This document shows positions 1-7,358 of a DNA stretch of 64,000 nt, piece after piece. Within the stretch, counting starts at the first letter, position 1. Each line of letters starts with the position of its first letter. The notes under the pieces are model-generated. The model was given only the letters and a program-made list of their open reading frames with translations. It did no database searches and was not told the origin of the DNA. Where the stretch lies: positions 1-64,000 of the IMG/VR virus record IMGVR_UViG_3300020207_000022; one strand, given 5' to 3'. A program made the position numbers and the translations under genes. This DNA comes from a virus.

Positions 1-224
1 TCTACATCATAATCTTCAATATAACTCCATTTAGGACCAATGTGTTCTAATGTCCAAGCATACTTTTCTGTCTCTTCATATGTCAAGTCACCCTCAACAA
101 AGATATCAGAGAACCAACGATAGTTCCCATCTTCACGAATACGTCCAAACATCTCTTTGAGTTTTGCACGAGCTTCATCGTTGATTTGATGAAAGTTTAC
201 TGCAAAGTGTACGTGATTTGCCAT
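1..224 (-). CDS. Unknown small phage protein, N-terminal part (runs off left edge)
   Basis: 74 complete codons are visible from the ATG at 224 (N-terminus MANHVHFAVNFHQ), preceded by the ribosome-binding site AGGAGA. I do not recognise it with confidence. The MANHV start and a later W..GPKW segment loosely resemble Api92/DUF1281-type small phage proteins, but that is only a guess. It lies at the downstream end of the leftmost minus-strand early run, 10 bases after the AbrB-like gene. Confidence 0.7.
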   Translation of the reverse strand, partial: MANHVHFAVNFHQINDEARAKLKEMFGRIREDGNYRWFSDIFVEGDLTYEETEKYAWTLEHIGPKWSYIEDYDV

Positions 225-234
225 TCTATATCTC

Positions 235-675
235 CTATTCGATTTCGTAAGGTTCGGTGTCTTCAATCTTTTGTGCCCGAACAAATTCATATTCTTCGTC
301 GAACGCAACCTTTTTCTTACGAAGTACTAAACCATTGTCTGAGTATTCTACCACAAGTTCATCCCCAATGTCAAGCCCCATCTGAACTAAAATCGCACGT
401 GGGATATTCATGAGAACGTTTTCTGGATCATCTTCAATATCTTCAAACAGATCGTCTGCAGGATAATCACGAATTTTTACATTCATGATTGGACCAGTTC
501 CGATGTGGAAAACATTTTCTGGATCGGCTGTATGATACTCATCATCAAAGACAGAAAAAATGGTGACGCTGTCTTCGGTAACCTCTGTGACATTACCACA
601 ACAACCTTCCCATTCACGTGCGAACAGATCATCTTCTTCCCACACGTATACTTTATCGCCAACACTAAACATCAT
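235..675 (-). CDS. Small protein with C-terminal AbrB-like domain
   Basis: 146 residues. Residues 1-58 look like a small beta-barrel (GDKVYVWE, then alternating hydrophobic strands). Residues about 87-121 fit the SpoVT/AbrB-type swapped-hairpin fold (VLMNIPRAILVQMGL followed by GDEL and a GLVLRKK strand), a fold used for DNA binding or oligomerisation. The tail is acidic. It starts with two consecutive ATG codons (675 or 672), and the stop of the 31-codon gene above overlaps the first as ATGA, which suggests translational coupling. A role as a regulator of early or host transcription is an inference; no partner is visible. Confidence 0.65.
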   Translation of the reverse strand: MMFSVGDKVYVWEEDDLFAREWEGCCGNVTEVTEDSVTIFSVFDDEYHTADPENVFHIGTGPIMNVKIRDYPADDLFEDIEDDPENVLMNIPRAILVQMGLDIGDELVVEYSDNGLVLRKKKVAFDEEYEFVRAQKIEDTEPYEIE

Positions 676-767
676 GCAGCCTTCTTTTCTTTCTTTTTTT
701 CTTCTGCCTCTTCACGCTCTTGGCGTTTTTTGAGTTCTTCAACGAGTTCAGAGAATGACATAGTCAT
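672..767 (-). CDS. Micro-gene, charged 31-residue peptide
   Basis: 31 codons from ATG at 767 (MTMSFSELVEELKKRQ start), almost entirely one predicted amphipathic, Lys/Glu-rich helix. ATGA overlaps at both ends tie it to the genes on either side: its start overlaps the stop of the 71-residue gene, and its stop overlaps the start of the AbrB-like gene. The second ATG at 761 is an alternative start. No function is recognised; the overlaps are the evidence that it is translated. Confidence 0.6.
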   Translation of the reverse strand: MTMSFSELVEELKKRQEREEAEEKKKEKKAA

Positions 768-979
768 AGTCCAAGGATCCTTCCTGCATCACTTGTGATT
801 TTGTTACCAGAACGAAGCCAGTCTTCACACTGTTCAAAATAGAAGGCACTATCTTCTTTACCCTCACGTTCTAGAACTTCTTTTGCAGACTTGAAGAAGG
901 TGACAAGAGTCATTTCATCGACTTTACCACCATCACTCATTGCTGCAGGTTTCCACTTACCGCCACGTTGGTTGCTCAT
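764..979 (-). CDS. Hypothetical 71-residue early protein
   Basis: 71 residues with a strong ribosome-binding site (AAGGAG, 7 bases before ATG). No signal peptide, membrane segment or recognised motif; predicted mostly helical with the aromatic segment FYFEQCEDWL in the middle. Its start lies inside the end of the 55-residue gene upstream and its stop overlaps the next start as ATGA. It belongs to the early unit driven from the promoter at 1895-1923. Confidence 0.65.
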   Translation of the reverse strand: MSNQRGGKWKPAAMSDGGKVDEMTLVTFFKSAKEVLEREGKEDSAFYFEQCEDWLRSGNKITSDAGRILGL

Positions 980-1124
980 TTGACACTCCTTTTAGATTTG
1001 GTTGGAATTCTAAAATTTCGTAGATTGTTTTATCAAGGCGTTGACCAAAAAGATATGCTTCTGCGTCAACTTTGCGGGAACAGATGGCCACAGTCTGGCC
1101 ACCTTTTATCTTAACAACATACAT
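957..1124 (-). CDS. Small hypothetical protein (55 residues)
   Basis: ATG at 1124 overlaps the stop of the upstream 145-residue gene as TAATG. The protein starts MYVVKIKGGQTVAICSRKVD and looks like a small alpha/beta domain (strand, strand, helix). Its last 23 bases overlap the start of the 71-residue gene. The next gene's ribosome-binding site lies inside this coding sequence. No family recognised. Confidence 0.65.
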   Translation of the reverse strand: MYVVKIKGGQTVAICSRKVDAEAYLFGQRLDKTIYEILEFQPNLKGVSNEQPTWR

Positions 1125-1561
1125 TACGCCGCAACCGCCTCTAAGTTATCGTCAACGTATGTACGTTTATCACCCTCAATTTTCATGACACATCCCCCTT
1201 CAGAGACATTGTCAATCCAACCAATGAACTTACCTACAAGGTGTTCAAAATCAGAGTTGGTGGTGCGGTTAAGTAAGTAACCACGTTTCAAGTAGTACTT
1301 ACCACTCTTAGGAGAGCGACGAACAACAGGGTCCAAGTAGAGGACACCGTCATCATACTCACGTTGAGACTTGACGTACCAAGACTCCCAATCTTCTGAC
1401 TCCTCATGAATGTCTAGGATGTGTTCCCACTCATCAGAAATCATAGAGGCGATTGCTTCCGCCTCTTCCATGGTGTCGACTTCACAACAGATGGAACGTC
1501 CACCTTTTGCTTTGATGCGTGTGCCGTAGTCTTCATAACACTGAGTTTCAATAACAAACAT
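1124..1561 (-). CDS. Hypothetical acidic early protein (145 residues)
   Basis: 145 residues, soluble, acidic and rich in aromatic residues (a DWESWYVKSQREYDDG segment in the middle). It begins MFVIETQCYEDYGTRI with a predicted beta-alpha-beta start and an ALA/MET-rich helix (EEAEAIASMI). I do not recognise a family. The start codon overlaps the stop of the upstream gene as TAATG and the stop overlaps the next start in the same way, so three genes are translationally chained. Confidence 0.7.
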   Translation of the reverse strand: MFVIETQCYEDYGTRIKAKGGRSICCEVDTMEEAEAIASMISDEWEHILDIHEESEDWESWYVKSQREYDDGVLYLDPVVRRSPKSGKYYLKRGYLLNRTTNSDFEHLVGKFIGWIDNVSEGGCVMKIEGDKRTYVDDNLEAVAA

Positions 1562-1866
1562 TATACTAGCTCCTCAAAACCAACCATTGATACTTTGTAC
1601 TTCGTAGTTCCCAACAACATGTGGTCACCCATTGATGTCGAACGCAAACCGTATGTCTGACCATCGACAACAGGAAGTTCACCGACAACAGTAACATCAT
1701 CGTTACCATCTTCTTCCATCTTCAAAGACCATGAGTCCATGATGTTCTGCGTCCAACGATACGCATACTCAAGAGCCTCCGTACCTGTTCGATCACCAAC
1801 TTCTACAAACGCAACTGTGCGTGGTGTGTCTTCGAAAGCGGTGTGGATTACTGCAACTTGTGTCAT
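1561..1866 (-). CDS. Hypothetical early protein (101 residues), first gene of its unit
   Basis: 101 residues, soluble, predicted alpha/beta. Not recognised. It is the first gene after the near-perfect sigma70 promoter at 1895-1923, with a GAGAGAGA ribosome-binding region, so it should be among the first products made in this unit. Its stop overlaps the next start as TAATG. Confidence 0.7.
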   Translation of the reverse strand: MTQVAVIHTAFEDTPRTVAFVEVGDRTGTEALEYAYRWTQNIMDSWSLKMEEDGNDDVTVVGELPVVDGQTYGLRSTSMGDHMLLGTTKYKVSMVGFEELV

Positions 1867-1894
1867 GATATATCTCTCTCTTGATTACCTATGT

Positions 1895-1923
1895 ATTATA
1901 TGACATTTCGTAGGGAATGTCAA
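1895..1923 (-). promoter_or_regulatory. Sigma70-type early promoter
   Basis: On the minus strand TTGACA, 17 bases, TATAAT: both hexamers match the bacterial consensus exactly. It lies about 30 bases upstream of the start at 1866 and drives the run of small genes down to position 1. Confidence 0.85.
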
Positions 1924-1940
1924 CCCCTTTTTTGAATTAA

Positions 1941-2213
1941 TTACGAATTAATTTTGATGCCCCCTTCTGGGAATTTTAGACCAAACTTATCGATCATGAT
2001 ATCACGTACCTTCTCACGATCTAGTGAATCTCCACAGAAAGAAAAACTATCTTCTGGATTTGTACCAACTTGATCGATGTACTGTTTTGTAGCTTCGATG
2101 ATCTGTGTGGGTGTTGCACCCATATCATAGATCCCGCCAGGACCATAGAAGTCTTGTACATAGACAAGGAAGTCTGCTACGCCTGATACGATTTTTTCAA
2201 CTGAATTGGTCAT
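1941..2213 (-). CDS. Hypothetical early protein (90 residues)
   Basis: 90 residues starting MTNSVEKIVSGVADFL. Predicted helical in the first half, no membrane segment, with a central GPGGIYDMGATPTQI loop. Not recognised. It has its own consensus promoter (2243-2271), so it is a single-gene early unit whose transcript may read into the next unit. Confidence 0.65.
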   Translation of the reverse strand: MTNSVEKIVSGVADFLVYVQDFYGPGGIYDMGATPTQIIEATKQYIDQVGTNPEDSFSFCGDSLDREKVRDIMIDKFGLKFPEGGIKINS

Positions 2214-2242
2214 GATGTTTCTTTCTCTCTTGTTACATACTT

Positions 2243-2271
2243 AATATAGTGCATCTCATAGGAAATGTCAA
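2243..2271 (-). promoter_or_regulatory. Sigma70-type early promoter
   Basis: TTGACA, 17 bases, TATATT on the minus strand, followed by a purine-rich GAGAGAAAG leader before the ATG at 2213. Preceded by CGC, a context (CGCTTGACATT) it shares with the promoter at 2557. Confidence 0.8.
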
Positions 2272-2285
2272 GCGTTTTTTTGAAA

Positions 2286-2525
2286 TTATTTCAAAAAAAT
2301 TAATTTCATTGCTTCATCCCAAAGGTTCTTCGCACCATTATAATGATCGAAACCGTACTCATCTGCAAAGTCCATACTACTAGTGAAGTAGACATCATAA
2401 TTTTGAGCTTTGTGAGTCATAAGGATGTACGCAAGACCTTTTGCAGTCTTTGCACCACCTACGATGTTATCAACACCTTTGTACACTTTAACAAAACCGT
2501 TTTCTGCACTAATAAACATTTTCAT
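2286..2525 (-). CDS. Hypothetical early protein (79 residues)
   Basis: 79 residues starting MKMFISAENGFVKVYKG, predicted beta-hairpin then helices, soluble. Not recognised. It is the outermost early gene next to the divergent plus-strand late block and is headed by its own promoter at 2557-2584. Confidence 0.65.
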   Translation of the reverse strand: MKMFISAENGFVKVYKGVDNIVGGAKTAKGLAYILMTHKAQNYDVYFTSSMDFADEYGFDHYNGAKNLWDEAMKLIFLK

Positions 2526-2556
2526 AACTGATTCCTTTTCTCTTTCTTACACTATT

Positions 2557-2584
2557 AATATAATCATTATTTGAAAAATGTCAA
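2557..2584 (-). promoter_or_regulatory. Sigma70-type early promoter
   Basis: TTGACA, 16 bases, TATATT on the minus strand, upstream of the start at 2525. The AT-rich stretch 2585-2689 between this promoter and the divergent late promoter contains no gene. Confidence 0.75.
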
Positions 2585-2689
2585 GCGTTTTTTGAAAAAA
2601 AATTAAATTTTTTTATGTTGTCAAATTGTTGATTTGCGAACTTTGTCAAATTTTAGTTGTTGTCAAATTTTTGACAAGATATGTGCTTA

Positions 2690-2697
2690 TATAAATA
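2690..2697 (+). promoter_or_regulatory. T4-type late promoter
   Basis: Exact TATAAATA on the plus strand, 41 bases before the first plus-strand gene. In T4 this octamer is recognised by gp55-RNA polymerase with gp33 and the sliding clamp. Nothing else upstream looks like a well-spaced sigma70 promoter, so the plus-strand block is most likely late. Confidence 0.8.
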
Positions 2698-2737
2698 GAA
2701 CGAATTGTGCTTTAAATTATCTAAAGTGGAGAGGTTT

Positions 2738-3313
2738 ATGTTTAGATATTTGTTTCTGTGTATGTTGTTATTGGTGGGTTTTGCCTCGCCTACACTTGCA
2801 CAAGATGCTGCTGATTGTCCAGAAGGTTACATATGTACTAGAGCCGATACTGACAGCACTGTTACTACAAATGGTAACATGAACACTAAAATTGAACAAC
2901 CACCCCCTTCTGCAATTTCGCCATCTTTTAGCGCAGGTAATAATAGTGACTTATGTACTATCGGTGTTGCAGGAGCAGTACAAACACAGATCCTTGGTAT
3001 ATCTGCAGGTGGAACATTTACTGAGGAAAATTGTCAAAGACTGAAAAATGCTAAAGTACTGTATGATATGGGTATGAAGGTTGCAGCAGTTTCTGTTATG
3101 TGTCAAGACGAAAAAGTATTTGATGCAATGATGCACGCTGGCACTCCATGTCCATATAATGGAACTATTGGTGATGCGGCGAAACTAGGATGGGAATCTC
3201 ATGTCGAAGAGACACAAAAAGAATTGGATGGAATGGGGCCGTTATTCGAGTCACCTCAACAAGCTGCTCCTGTCATTGGTGGTGGTTTGTTGGCCCTCTT
3301 ACTCTTCCTCTGA
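2738..3313 (+). CDS. Exported Cys-containing protein with C-terminal hydrophobic tail
   Basis: 191 residues from ATG at 2738 (ribosome-binding site GGAGAGG). Residues 1-22 are a clear signal peptide (FLCMLLLVGFASPTLA, then QDAAD). The mature part has several Cys residues, a Pro-rich PPPSAISPSF segment and a helical region around YDMGMKVAAVSVMC, and ends in a hydrophobic stretch (VIGGGLLALLLFL) that could anchor it in a membrane. The same general layout occurs in proteins of marine T4-like viruses whose function is unknown. The next gene starts inside its 3' end. A role in the cell envelope during late infection, or in the virion, is an inference. Confidence 0.7.
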   Translation: MFRYLFLCMLLLVGFASPTLAQDAADCPEGYICTRADTDSTVTTNGNMNTKIEQPPPSAISPSFSAGNNSDLCTIGVAGAVQTQILGISAGGTFTEENCQRLKNAKVLYDMGMKVAAVSVMCQDEKVFDAMMHAGTPCPYNGTIGDAAKLGWESHVEETQKELDGMGPLFESPQQAAPVIGGGLLALLLFL

Positions 3314-4148
3314 AAGTATTGCACCATATTACGGATACACGGGCAACGCTGCAGCAGACAACGCACTTAAGTGGTCAATGGGAGATATCTTACCAGAACC
3401 GCCAGGCGTCTATATAGATAACGTTCTATATCAGTATAGGATAGACAAAGAAACGGACGATACAGTTACTGTGTATGTCTACAACGAGAATGCAGACGGA
3501 ACTGGTTATATCTTCAGAGACAAAGAAGATTGGAAACCAGGCAGTCTTGCGGGAACACAGGTAACAAAGATCGTACCATTAGGAAGGTTACATAGGGATG
3601 TATTCGGAGACGGAGGAATCGACGTTGAAGGAGATGGATCTGTTTATGATGCTAATGTGGTTTATACTTATAGAGTAGAACCATGTTATGATCCACAATT
3701 CGATCCGAATTGTCCTGGCTATGAAGTTCAGATTCCAGATATCTATAATGGATCTGATATTGTAATTTATGATGCTATAGAATCTGGTGACGCAGACCGT
3801 GAACAATATGCAGAAAATGATGAGGAATCCTCAGAAGATGAACTAACTGAAGAAGAAAAAATGAAGTTAGAAGAGGAAGAAGAGGAAGATCGCAAAAACA
3901 GGTTAGAACAAGCTTTGTTCGAAGCAGGACGTGCGGCATTATTTGCAGAAGCACTTGCAATGTCTCAACTTAAAGACTCCGTACAAGTTAATCTGAATTC
4001 ATATTATGTAAAAAAAATTGATGGCGGAGTATACAATGACACAGTCGTATTGAATGATAAACAATTACCTGAGAACAAACGTGGTTTAAGAAATGGACTG
4101 GCACAACAATTGTTGCATCAACAAATGGTTGATTCGCAATATAATTAA
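3201..4148 (+). CDS. Exported protein with acidic coiled-coil region
   Basis: 315 residues if it starts at 3201; an ATG at 3228 is equally possible, and either start overlaps the previous gene by about 100 bases. A hydrophobic segment (KLLLSLVVVCWPS) near the N-terminus looks like a signal sequence. The exported part has a beta-rich half with C..YDPQFDPNCPGY, then a very acidic Glu-rich segment (about residues 210-235) and a helical C-terminal half. I do not recognise a characterised family. The overlap and position make it a co-expressed partner of the preceding secreted protein. Confidence 0.65.
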   Translation: MSKRHKKNWMEWGRYSSHLNKLLLSLVVVCWPSYSSSESIAPYYGYTGNAAADNALKWSMGDILPEPPGVYIDNVLYQYRIDKETDDTVTVYVYNENADGTGYIFRDKEDWKPGSLAGTQVTKIVPLGRLHRDVFGDGGIDVEGDGSVYDANVVYTYRVEPCYDPQFDPNCPGYEVQIPDIYNGSDIVIYDAIESGDADREQYAENDEESSEDELTEEEKMKLEEEEEEDRKNRLEQALFEAGRAALFAEALAMSQLKDSVQVNLNSYYVKKIDGGVYNDTVVLNDKQLPENKRGLRNGLAQQLLHQQMVDSQYN

Positions 4149-4168
4149 AACAAAAACAGGGAGCAACC

Positions 4169-4678
4169 ATGTTTAAAAAATTACCTATCTTCGTAGCTGG
4201 AGCGTTAATGAGTTCGGTAATCTCTGCAAGCGCAAACGAAACTCCGATTAACGGTACAGTACAATCTCGTTGTATAATTACAACGGATACTGCAGGTACA
4301 TACGCTAACCCCAATGCATACACTCTTACAACGTCTCCTACAGACGGTGGTGAACATGCTAGGATCCGTGTAGATGTGTCACTTGCAGATGCATACTATG
4401 TTGAAATTACACCCCCAACCGAATTTTCATCTGCACCTACTTTGCCAGATATAGTCACATGGACTGGGGATACAGAAGTGGATACTGTTTCAGATGCAAC
4501 TGGAATGGGATCATATGAATCAAACAAAGTTGAACTAGGTCTAACAGATCGTTATGATATGACTGCAACTGGTTCCACTTGGTTTAAAACATCTTCGTCT
4601 GCAACTATGGGTGGGTCAAAAGCTTTCCCAGGCGGTAACTATACTGCACTAGTATCAGCGGAGTGTATTGCACAATAA
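4169..4678 (+). CDS. Exported beta-rich protein (pilin-subunit-like layout)
   Basis: 169 residues with signal peptide (FVAGALMSSVISASA, then NETPI) and ribosome-binding site GGGAG. The mature protein is beta-rich, Thr/Ser-rich, with only two Cys (near the start and at the very end, CIAQ), as in secreted pilin or spore-coat-U-like domains where the two Cys form one disulfide. That comparison is by layout only. The gene immediately downstream has features of a PapD-like chaperone, which makes a subunit-chaperone pair worth testing. Confidence 0.55.
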   Translation: MFKKLPIFVAGALMSSVISASANETPINGTVQSRCIITTDTAGTYANPNAYTLTTSPTDGGEHARIRVDVSLADAYYVEITPPTEFSSAPTLPDIVTWTGDTEVDTVSDATGMGSYESNKVELGLTDRYDMTATGSTWFKTSSSATMGGSKAFPGGNYTALVSAECIAQ

Positions 4679-4688
4679 TATAATTATC

Positions 4689-5096
4689 ATGAAACATTAT
4701 GCACACGTAATTGCGACTATATTCGCCTTTTTAATATTCGGATTATTTTCGAGTATTGCACACTCACATGAGATGGTTCCAACATATCCAAAGTTGGTGC
4801 CGTCTATCATGGGAGAGAACCTAGTCACAACTACTATGACAATGTTCAATAAAAGACCAGAAGTAGAATTTTACGAGTTCGCTGTTTTCGATAAAGACTG
4901 GTCTCCAATTCCATTCGTATCTAAATATAAGATATGGAAGATACCGTATTTAAGTACGGTAACTGTGGAAATTTATATGCATAGAAGTGTAGCTAAGGAC
5001 GCATTATATATTTGTTCTCGTTCTAAGTTACGCAAAATAGATTTAACTAGAACAGCAGTTTCATCAAGAATCTGTTCTAAAATTGTTGAGAAGTGA
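4689..5096 (+). CDS. Exported protein resembling a fimbrial-chaperone-type Ig domain
   Basis: 135 residues from ATG at 4689 (no clear ribosome-binding site; the upstream TTG at 4668 overlaps the previous gene and is less likely). Signal peptide FAFLIFGLFSSIAHSH. The mature part (EMVPTYPKLVPSIMGEN, then EFYEFAVFDKDWSPI) has the strand pattern of the first Ig-like domain of periplasmic fimbrial chaperones, but it is shorter than PapD and I cannot see the full conserved Arg/Lys pair. Its stop overlaps the next reading frame. Confidence 0.5.
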   Translation: MKHYAHVIATIFAFLIFGLFSSIAHSHEMVPTYPKLVPSIMGENLVTTTMTMFNKRPEVEFYEFAVFDKDWSPIPFVSKYKIWKIPYLSTVTVEIYMHRSVAKDALYICSRSKLRKIDLTRTAVSSRICSKIVEK

Positions 5097-5104
5097 GTAA
5101 TACT

Positions 5105-5539
5105 ATGAGAACGTTTGCTATGGCAATATGCCTTTCTTTGATTGGCGCACATGTACATGCGGAATCTAGTTCTTTAAACCTATCCTTGCCAGGCATGGGT
5201 AGTACTTATGGATCTGACAGTATTCGCACACAAGATGGAGTTAATTGTGAAAACTCTATTGGTGGTGCGACAAATCTAGAATTCGGTTTGACTGGAATAA
5301 TTGATAATGCACAAAGTCCTTTTGATAGAAATAATGGTTTTGATTCAAGTAGGGATATTGGCGTTTATGCAAGGATAACAATTCCTTTAGACAAACCAAA
5401 ACAACGTATTAATTGTAACACCCTATATGAATTAGAACTGAGAAAGAAAAGACTAGAAGTTTTGAAACTCCAAGAAGAATTAAATGCTTTGAGAAGATTG
5501 AATGCTCAGCAACCAGTTGAGGAACAGTTCGAAAATTAG
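5105..5539 (+). CDS. Exported protein with C-terminal coiled coil
   Basis: 144 residues from ATG at 5105; an in-frame GTG at 5093 overlaps the upstream stop and could also be used. Signal peptide MRTFAMAICLSLIGAHVHA. The mature N-terminal half is Gly/Ser-rich and beta-like (GMGSTYGSDSI, GGATNLEFGLTGI) with two Cys; the last 45 residues are a Leu/Glu/Lys coiled coil (ELRKKRLEVLKLQEELNALR). A porin- or adhesin-like beta segment with an oligomerising helix is possible; the family is not named with confidence. Confidence 0.55.
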   Translation: MRTFAMAICLSLIGAHVHAESSSLNLSLPGMGSTYGSDSIRTQDGVNCENSIGGATNLEFGLTGIIDNAQSPFDRNNGFDSSRDIGVYARITIPLDKPKQRINCNTLYELELRKKRLEVLKLQEELNALRRLNAQQPVEEQFEN

Positions 5540-5553
5540 GGAGTAAAAATTAA

Positions 5554-6267
5554 ATGTCTGTATGTCACAAAATGGCAAAACTTGCCGCACTTGCATACTT
5601 CGACGGTAAAGAGGCGAAAGAAGCGGTCAAGTCTCTGGGATACACATATCATAAATTCTTTGAACATAATGGTGCGCAATGTCATGTCGCATACAACAAA
5701 AAAGAATATGTTATTGCATTTAGAGGCACAGAACCAGACGAACTATCGGATGTACTCGCAGACTTAAATGCATGGCCTGCAGGTGCAATGACCCATGGTT
5801 TGGTTCATTCAGGTTTTAAAGGAGAGACAGATAAAATCTGGGCGGCTCTTTTAAGACACTATAAAGAATTCGCAAAAAATAAAAAAGTATATATCACAGG
5901 TCACTCACTTGGTGGGGCGATGGCAACTATCGCATGTTCACGTTTAGAAGAGATTGGTAAGATTGAACAGTTGACCACATTTGGATCTCCAAGAGTTGGG
6001 ACACGCAAGTTTGTGAAAAACATTGCGACACCACATATGAGATTCGTAAACAATAACGACATAGTTACAAAAGTTCCCTTGTTGTTGATGGGATATAAAC
6101 ATCATGGGAAATTGCAGTATATCAACTTCTATGGGAATGTGCGTAAACTAACTACGTGGCAAATGATTAAAGATCGTTGGCGTGGTTACAAGTCTGGTGT
6201 TCTTGATGGTGCATTGGACCACGGAATGCAGAACTATGTAGAATTCACTAAGAAGTTGGATTATTAG
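5554..6267 (+). CDS. Class 3 lipase-type serine hydrolase
   Basis: 237 residues, alpha/beta hydrolase of the Lipase_3 family. Visible signatures in order: FRGT (56-59, oxyanion region), HSGF (85-88), nucleophile elbow GHSLGG with Ser118, TFGSPRVG (142-149), acid NNNDIVTKVP with Asp169, and LDH with His223 as the likely catalytic base. No signal peptide, so it acts in the cytoplasm unless released by lysis or carried on the virion. It sits in the late plus-strand block between exported proteins and membrane proteins. A role in membrane lipid breakdown at lysis, or lipid recycling, is an inference. Confidence 0.85.
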   Translation: MSVCHKMAKLAALAYFDGKEAKEAVKSLGYTYHKFFEHNGAQCHVAYNKKEYVIAFRGTEPDELSDVLADLNAWPAGAMTHGLVHSGFKGETDKIWAALLRHYKEFAKNKKVYITGHSLGGAMATIACSRLEEIGKIEQLTTFGSPRVGTRKFVKNIATPHMRFVNNNDIVTKVPLLLMGYKHHGKLQYINFYGNVRKLTTWQMIKDRWRGYKSGVLDGALDHGMQNYVEFTKKLDY

Positions 6268-6268
6268 T

Positions 6269-6592
6269 ATGTGGGAAATGATACACAGAATGTTCGGTGA
6301 TACGTTGTGGATTTACACAGCGATTGCCGGATCTTTAATTGGTGCAGCATTTCTTGCTTGGTTTAGAAATACACACGCAGCCTTATGGTTGATGAGTTTA
6401 TTTGATAGATCTATGGATCACTTAGTTGATCGTTTTGGATGGGACTTCCTGCAGGATGATCCCATGGCGTGGCGAAAGCGATATCCAAAAGTAACATCAA
6501 AGATCGACGAGTTAGAAACTCGTATCAAGGAACTCGAAACATGGCAGAAAAAGACCTCGGCGAACTCACCGAAAACTTCGAAGAAGAAGTAG
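6269..6592 (+). CDS. Small inner-membrane protein with C-terminal coiled coil
   Basis: 107 residues. One N-terminal membrane span (about residues 13-31, YTAIAGSLIGAAFLAW), then a soluble part ending in a helical SKIDELETRIKELETW coiled coil and a Lys-rich tail. It starts one base after the lipase stop, and its end overlaps the next membrane/coiled-coil gene by 52 bases. Could be part of a late membrane complex (holin-like or scaffold); not recognised. Confidence 0.6.
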   Translation: MWEMIHRMFGDTLWIYTAIAGSLIGAAFLAWFRNTHAALWLMSLFDRSMDHLVDRFGWDFLQDDPMAWRKRYPKVTSKIDELETRIKELETWQKKTSANSPKTSKKK

Positions 6593-7182
6593 AGAATCTT
6601 AAGAACACCAAAATGAAGTTGTTCGGGATCACTATGACCCCGACAACCATTGGTGCAGCCTTCGCAATAGTAAGTGCGATAGGTGGATCTCTCTATGGGG
6701 GATTTGAAGTATATAAAGACTACATGGACATGAAAGAGATTGTTCAGAATATTGACGTTGATGAAATTCAAACTCGCAACAACGAGATTGAAGTATTGGT
6801 AGGTAACGCAAAAGCAGAACTTGAAGTTCGCATTAATTCAATTCAAAAACAAATTGATGATCTAGAAAAACGTGTCCGTGAAAACAAAGTGGATACGAGG
6901 GATCAACTCAACCAAATGGACTCTCAAGTTCGTAGGGTTGAAAAACTTGTGCGTGATACTGAAGCAGACGTGAGACAAATCATTCAGAACGCAGAAGAAC
7001 GTTTTGACAATAAACGTGACGCACTACAAAACCAGTATGATAATAAAGCGTCTGCGCTAAGAGAATCTAATGATAGTCGTATGACTGATTTAGAAGATAA
7101 AGTCGAAAGAGACTTAAACGAACTAGAACAAAACCTTAACTCAAAACTACAGAGGGCGCTAGATAATCCTCTAGCGAATTAA
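6541..7182 (+). CDS. Membrane-anchored long coiled-coil protein
   Basis: 213 residues from ATG at 6541 (MAEKDLGEL), chosen because AAGGA lies 8 bases upstream; an open frame continues to 6469 but lacks a site. One membrane span around residues 35-55 (TTIGAAFAIVSAIGGSLYGG), then about 140 residues of charged heptad-like helix (repeated R..R/E patterns, DDLEKRVREN, QVRRVEKLVRD). Shape suggests a membrane-tethered rod or spacer. No enzymatic motif. It overlaps the preceding membrane protein, suggesting coupled synthesis. Confidence 0.65.
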   Translation: MAEKDLGELTENFEEEVENLKNTKMKLFGITMTPTTIGAAFAIVSAIGGSLYGGFEVYKDYMDMKEIVQNIDVDEIQTRNNEIEVLVGNAKAELEVRINSIQKQIDDLEKRVRENKVDTRDQLNQMDSQVRRVEKLVRDTEADVRQIIQNAEERFDNKRDALQNQYDNKASALRESNDSRMTDLEDKVERDLNELEQNLNSKLQRALDNPLAN

Positions 7183-7184
7183 AA

Positions 7185-7358
7185 ATGGAATGGAAAAAGG
7201 TTGAAGAATACTGGGCGTTCGATACAACACCAGAAGAGTTGAATGAAAAGGGTATTATTTTCATTCCTCATAGGGGGTTTAAGAATAAAGCAACAGAAGA
7301 AAAAAGAGAGAAGGTATGGAGACCACACCTTCTCAATAAAGATTCAACGAATACTTAA
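7185..7358 (+). CDS. Small hypothetical protein (57 residues)
   Basis: ATG at 7185, three bases after the coiled-coil gene; begins MEWKKVEEYWAFDTTPEELN. Basic, soluble, no known motif. It is the last gene of the plus-strand block and overlaps the convergent oxygenase gene by 15 bases. The ribosome-binding site is poor, so coupling to the previous gene is assumed. Confidence 0.5.
   Translation: MEWKKVEEYWAFDTTPEELNEKGIIFIPHRGFKNKATEEKREKVWRPHLLNKDSTNT

Noticed and set aside
2585-2689. Additional sigma70 promoter on the plus strand (TTGTCA / TTGACA near 2661-2676)
   Set aside because: Spacing to TATA sequences is too short (about 11 bases), while TATAAATA gives a clear late promoter.
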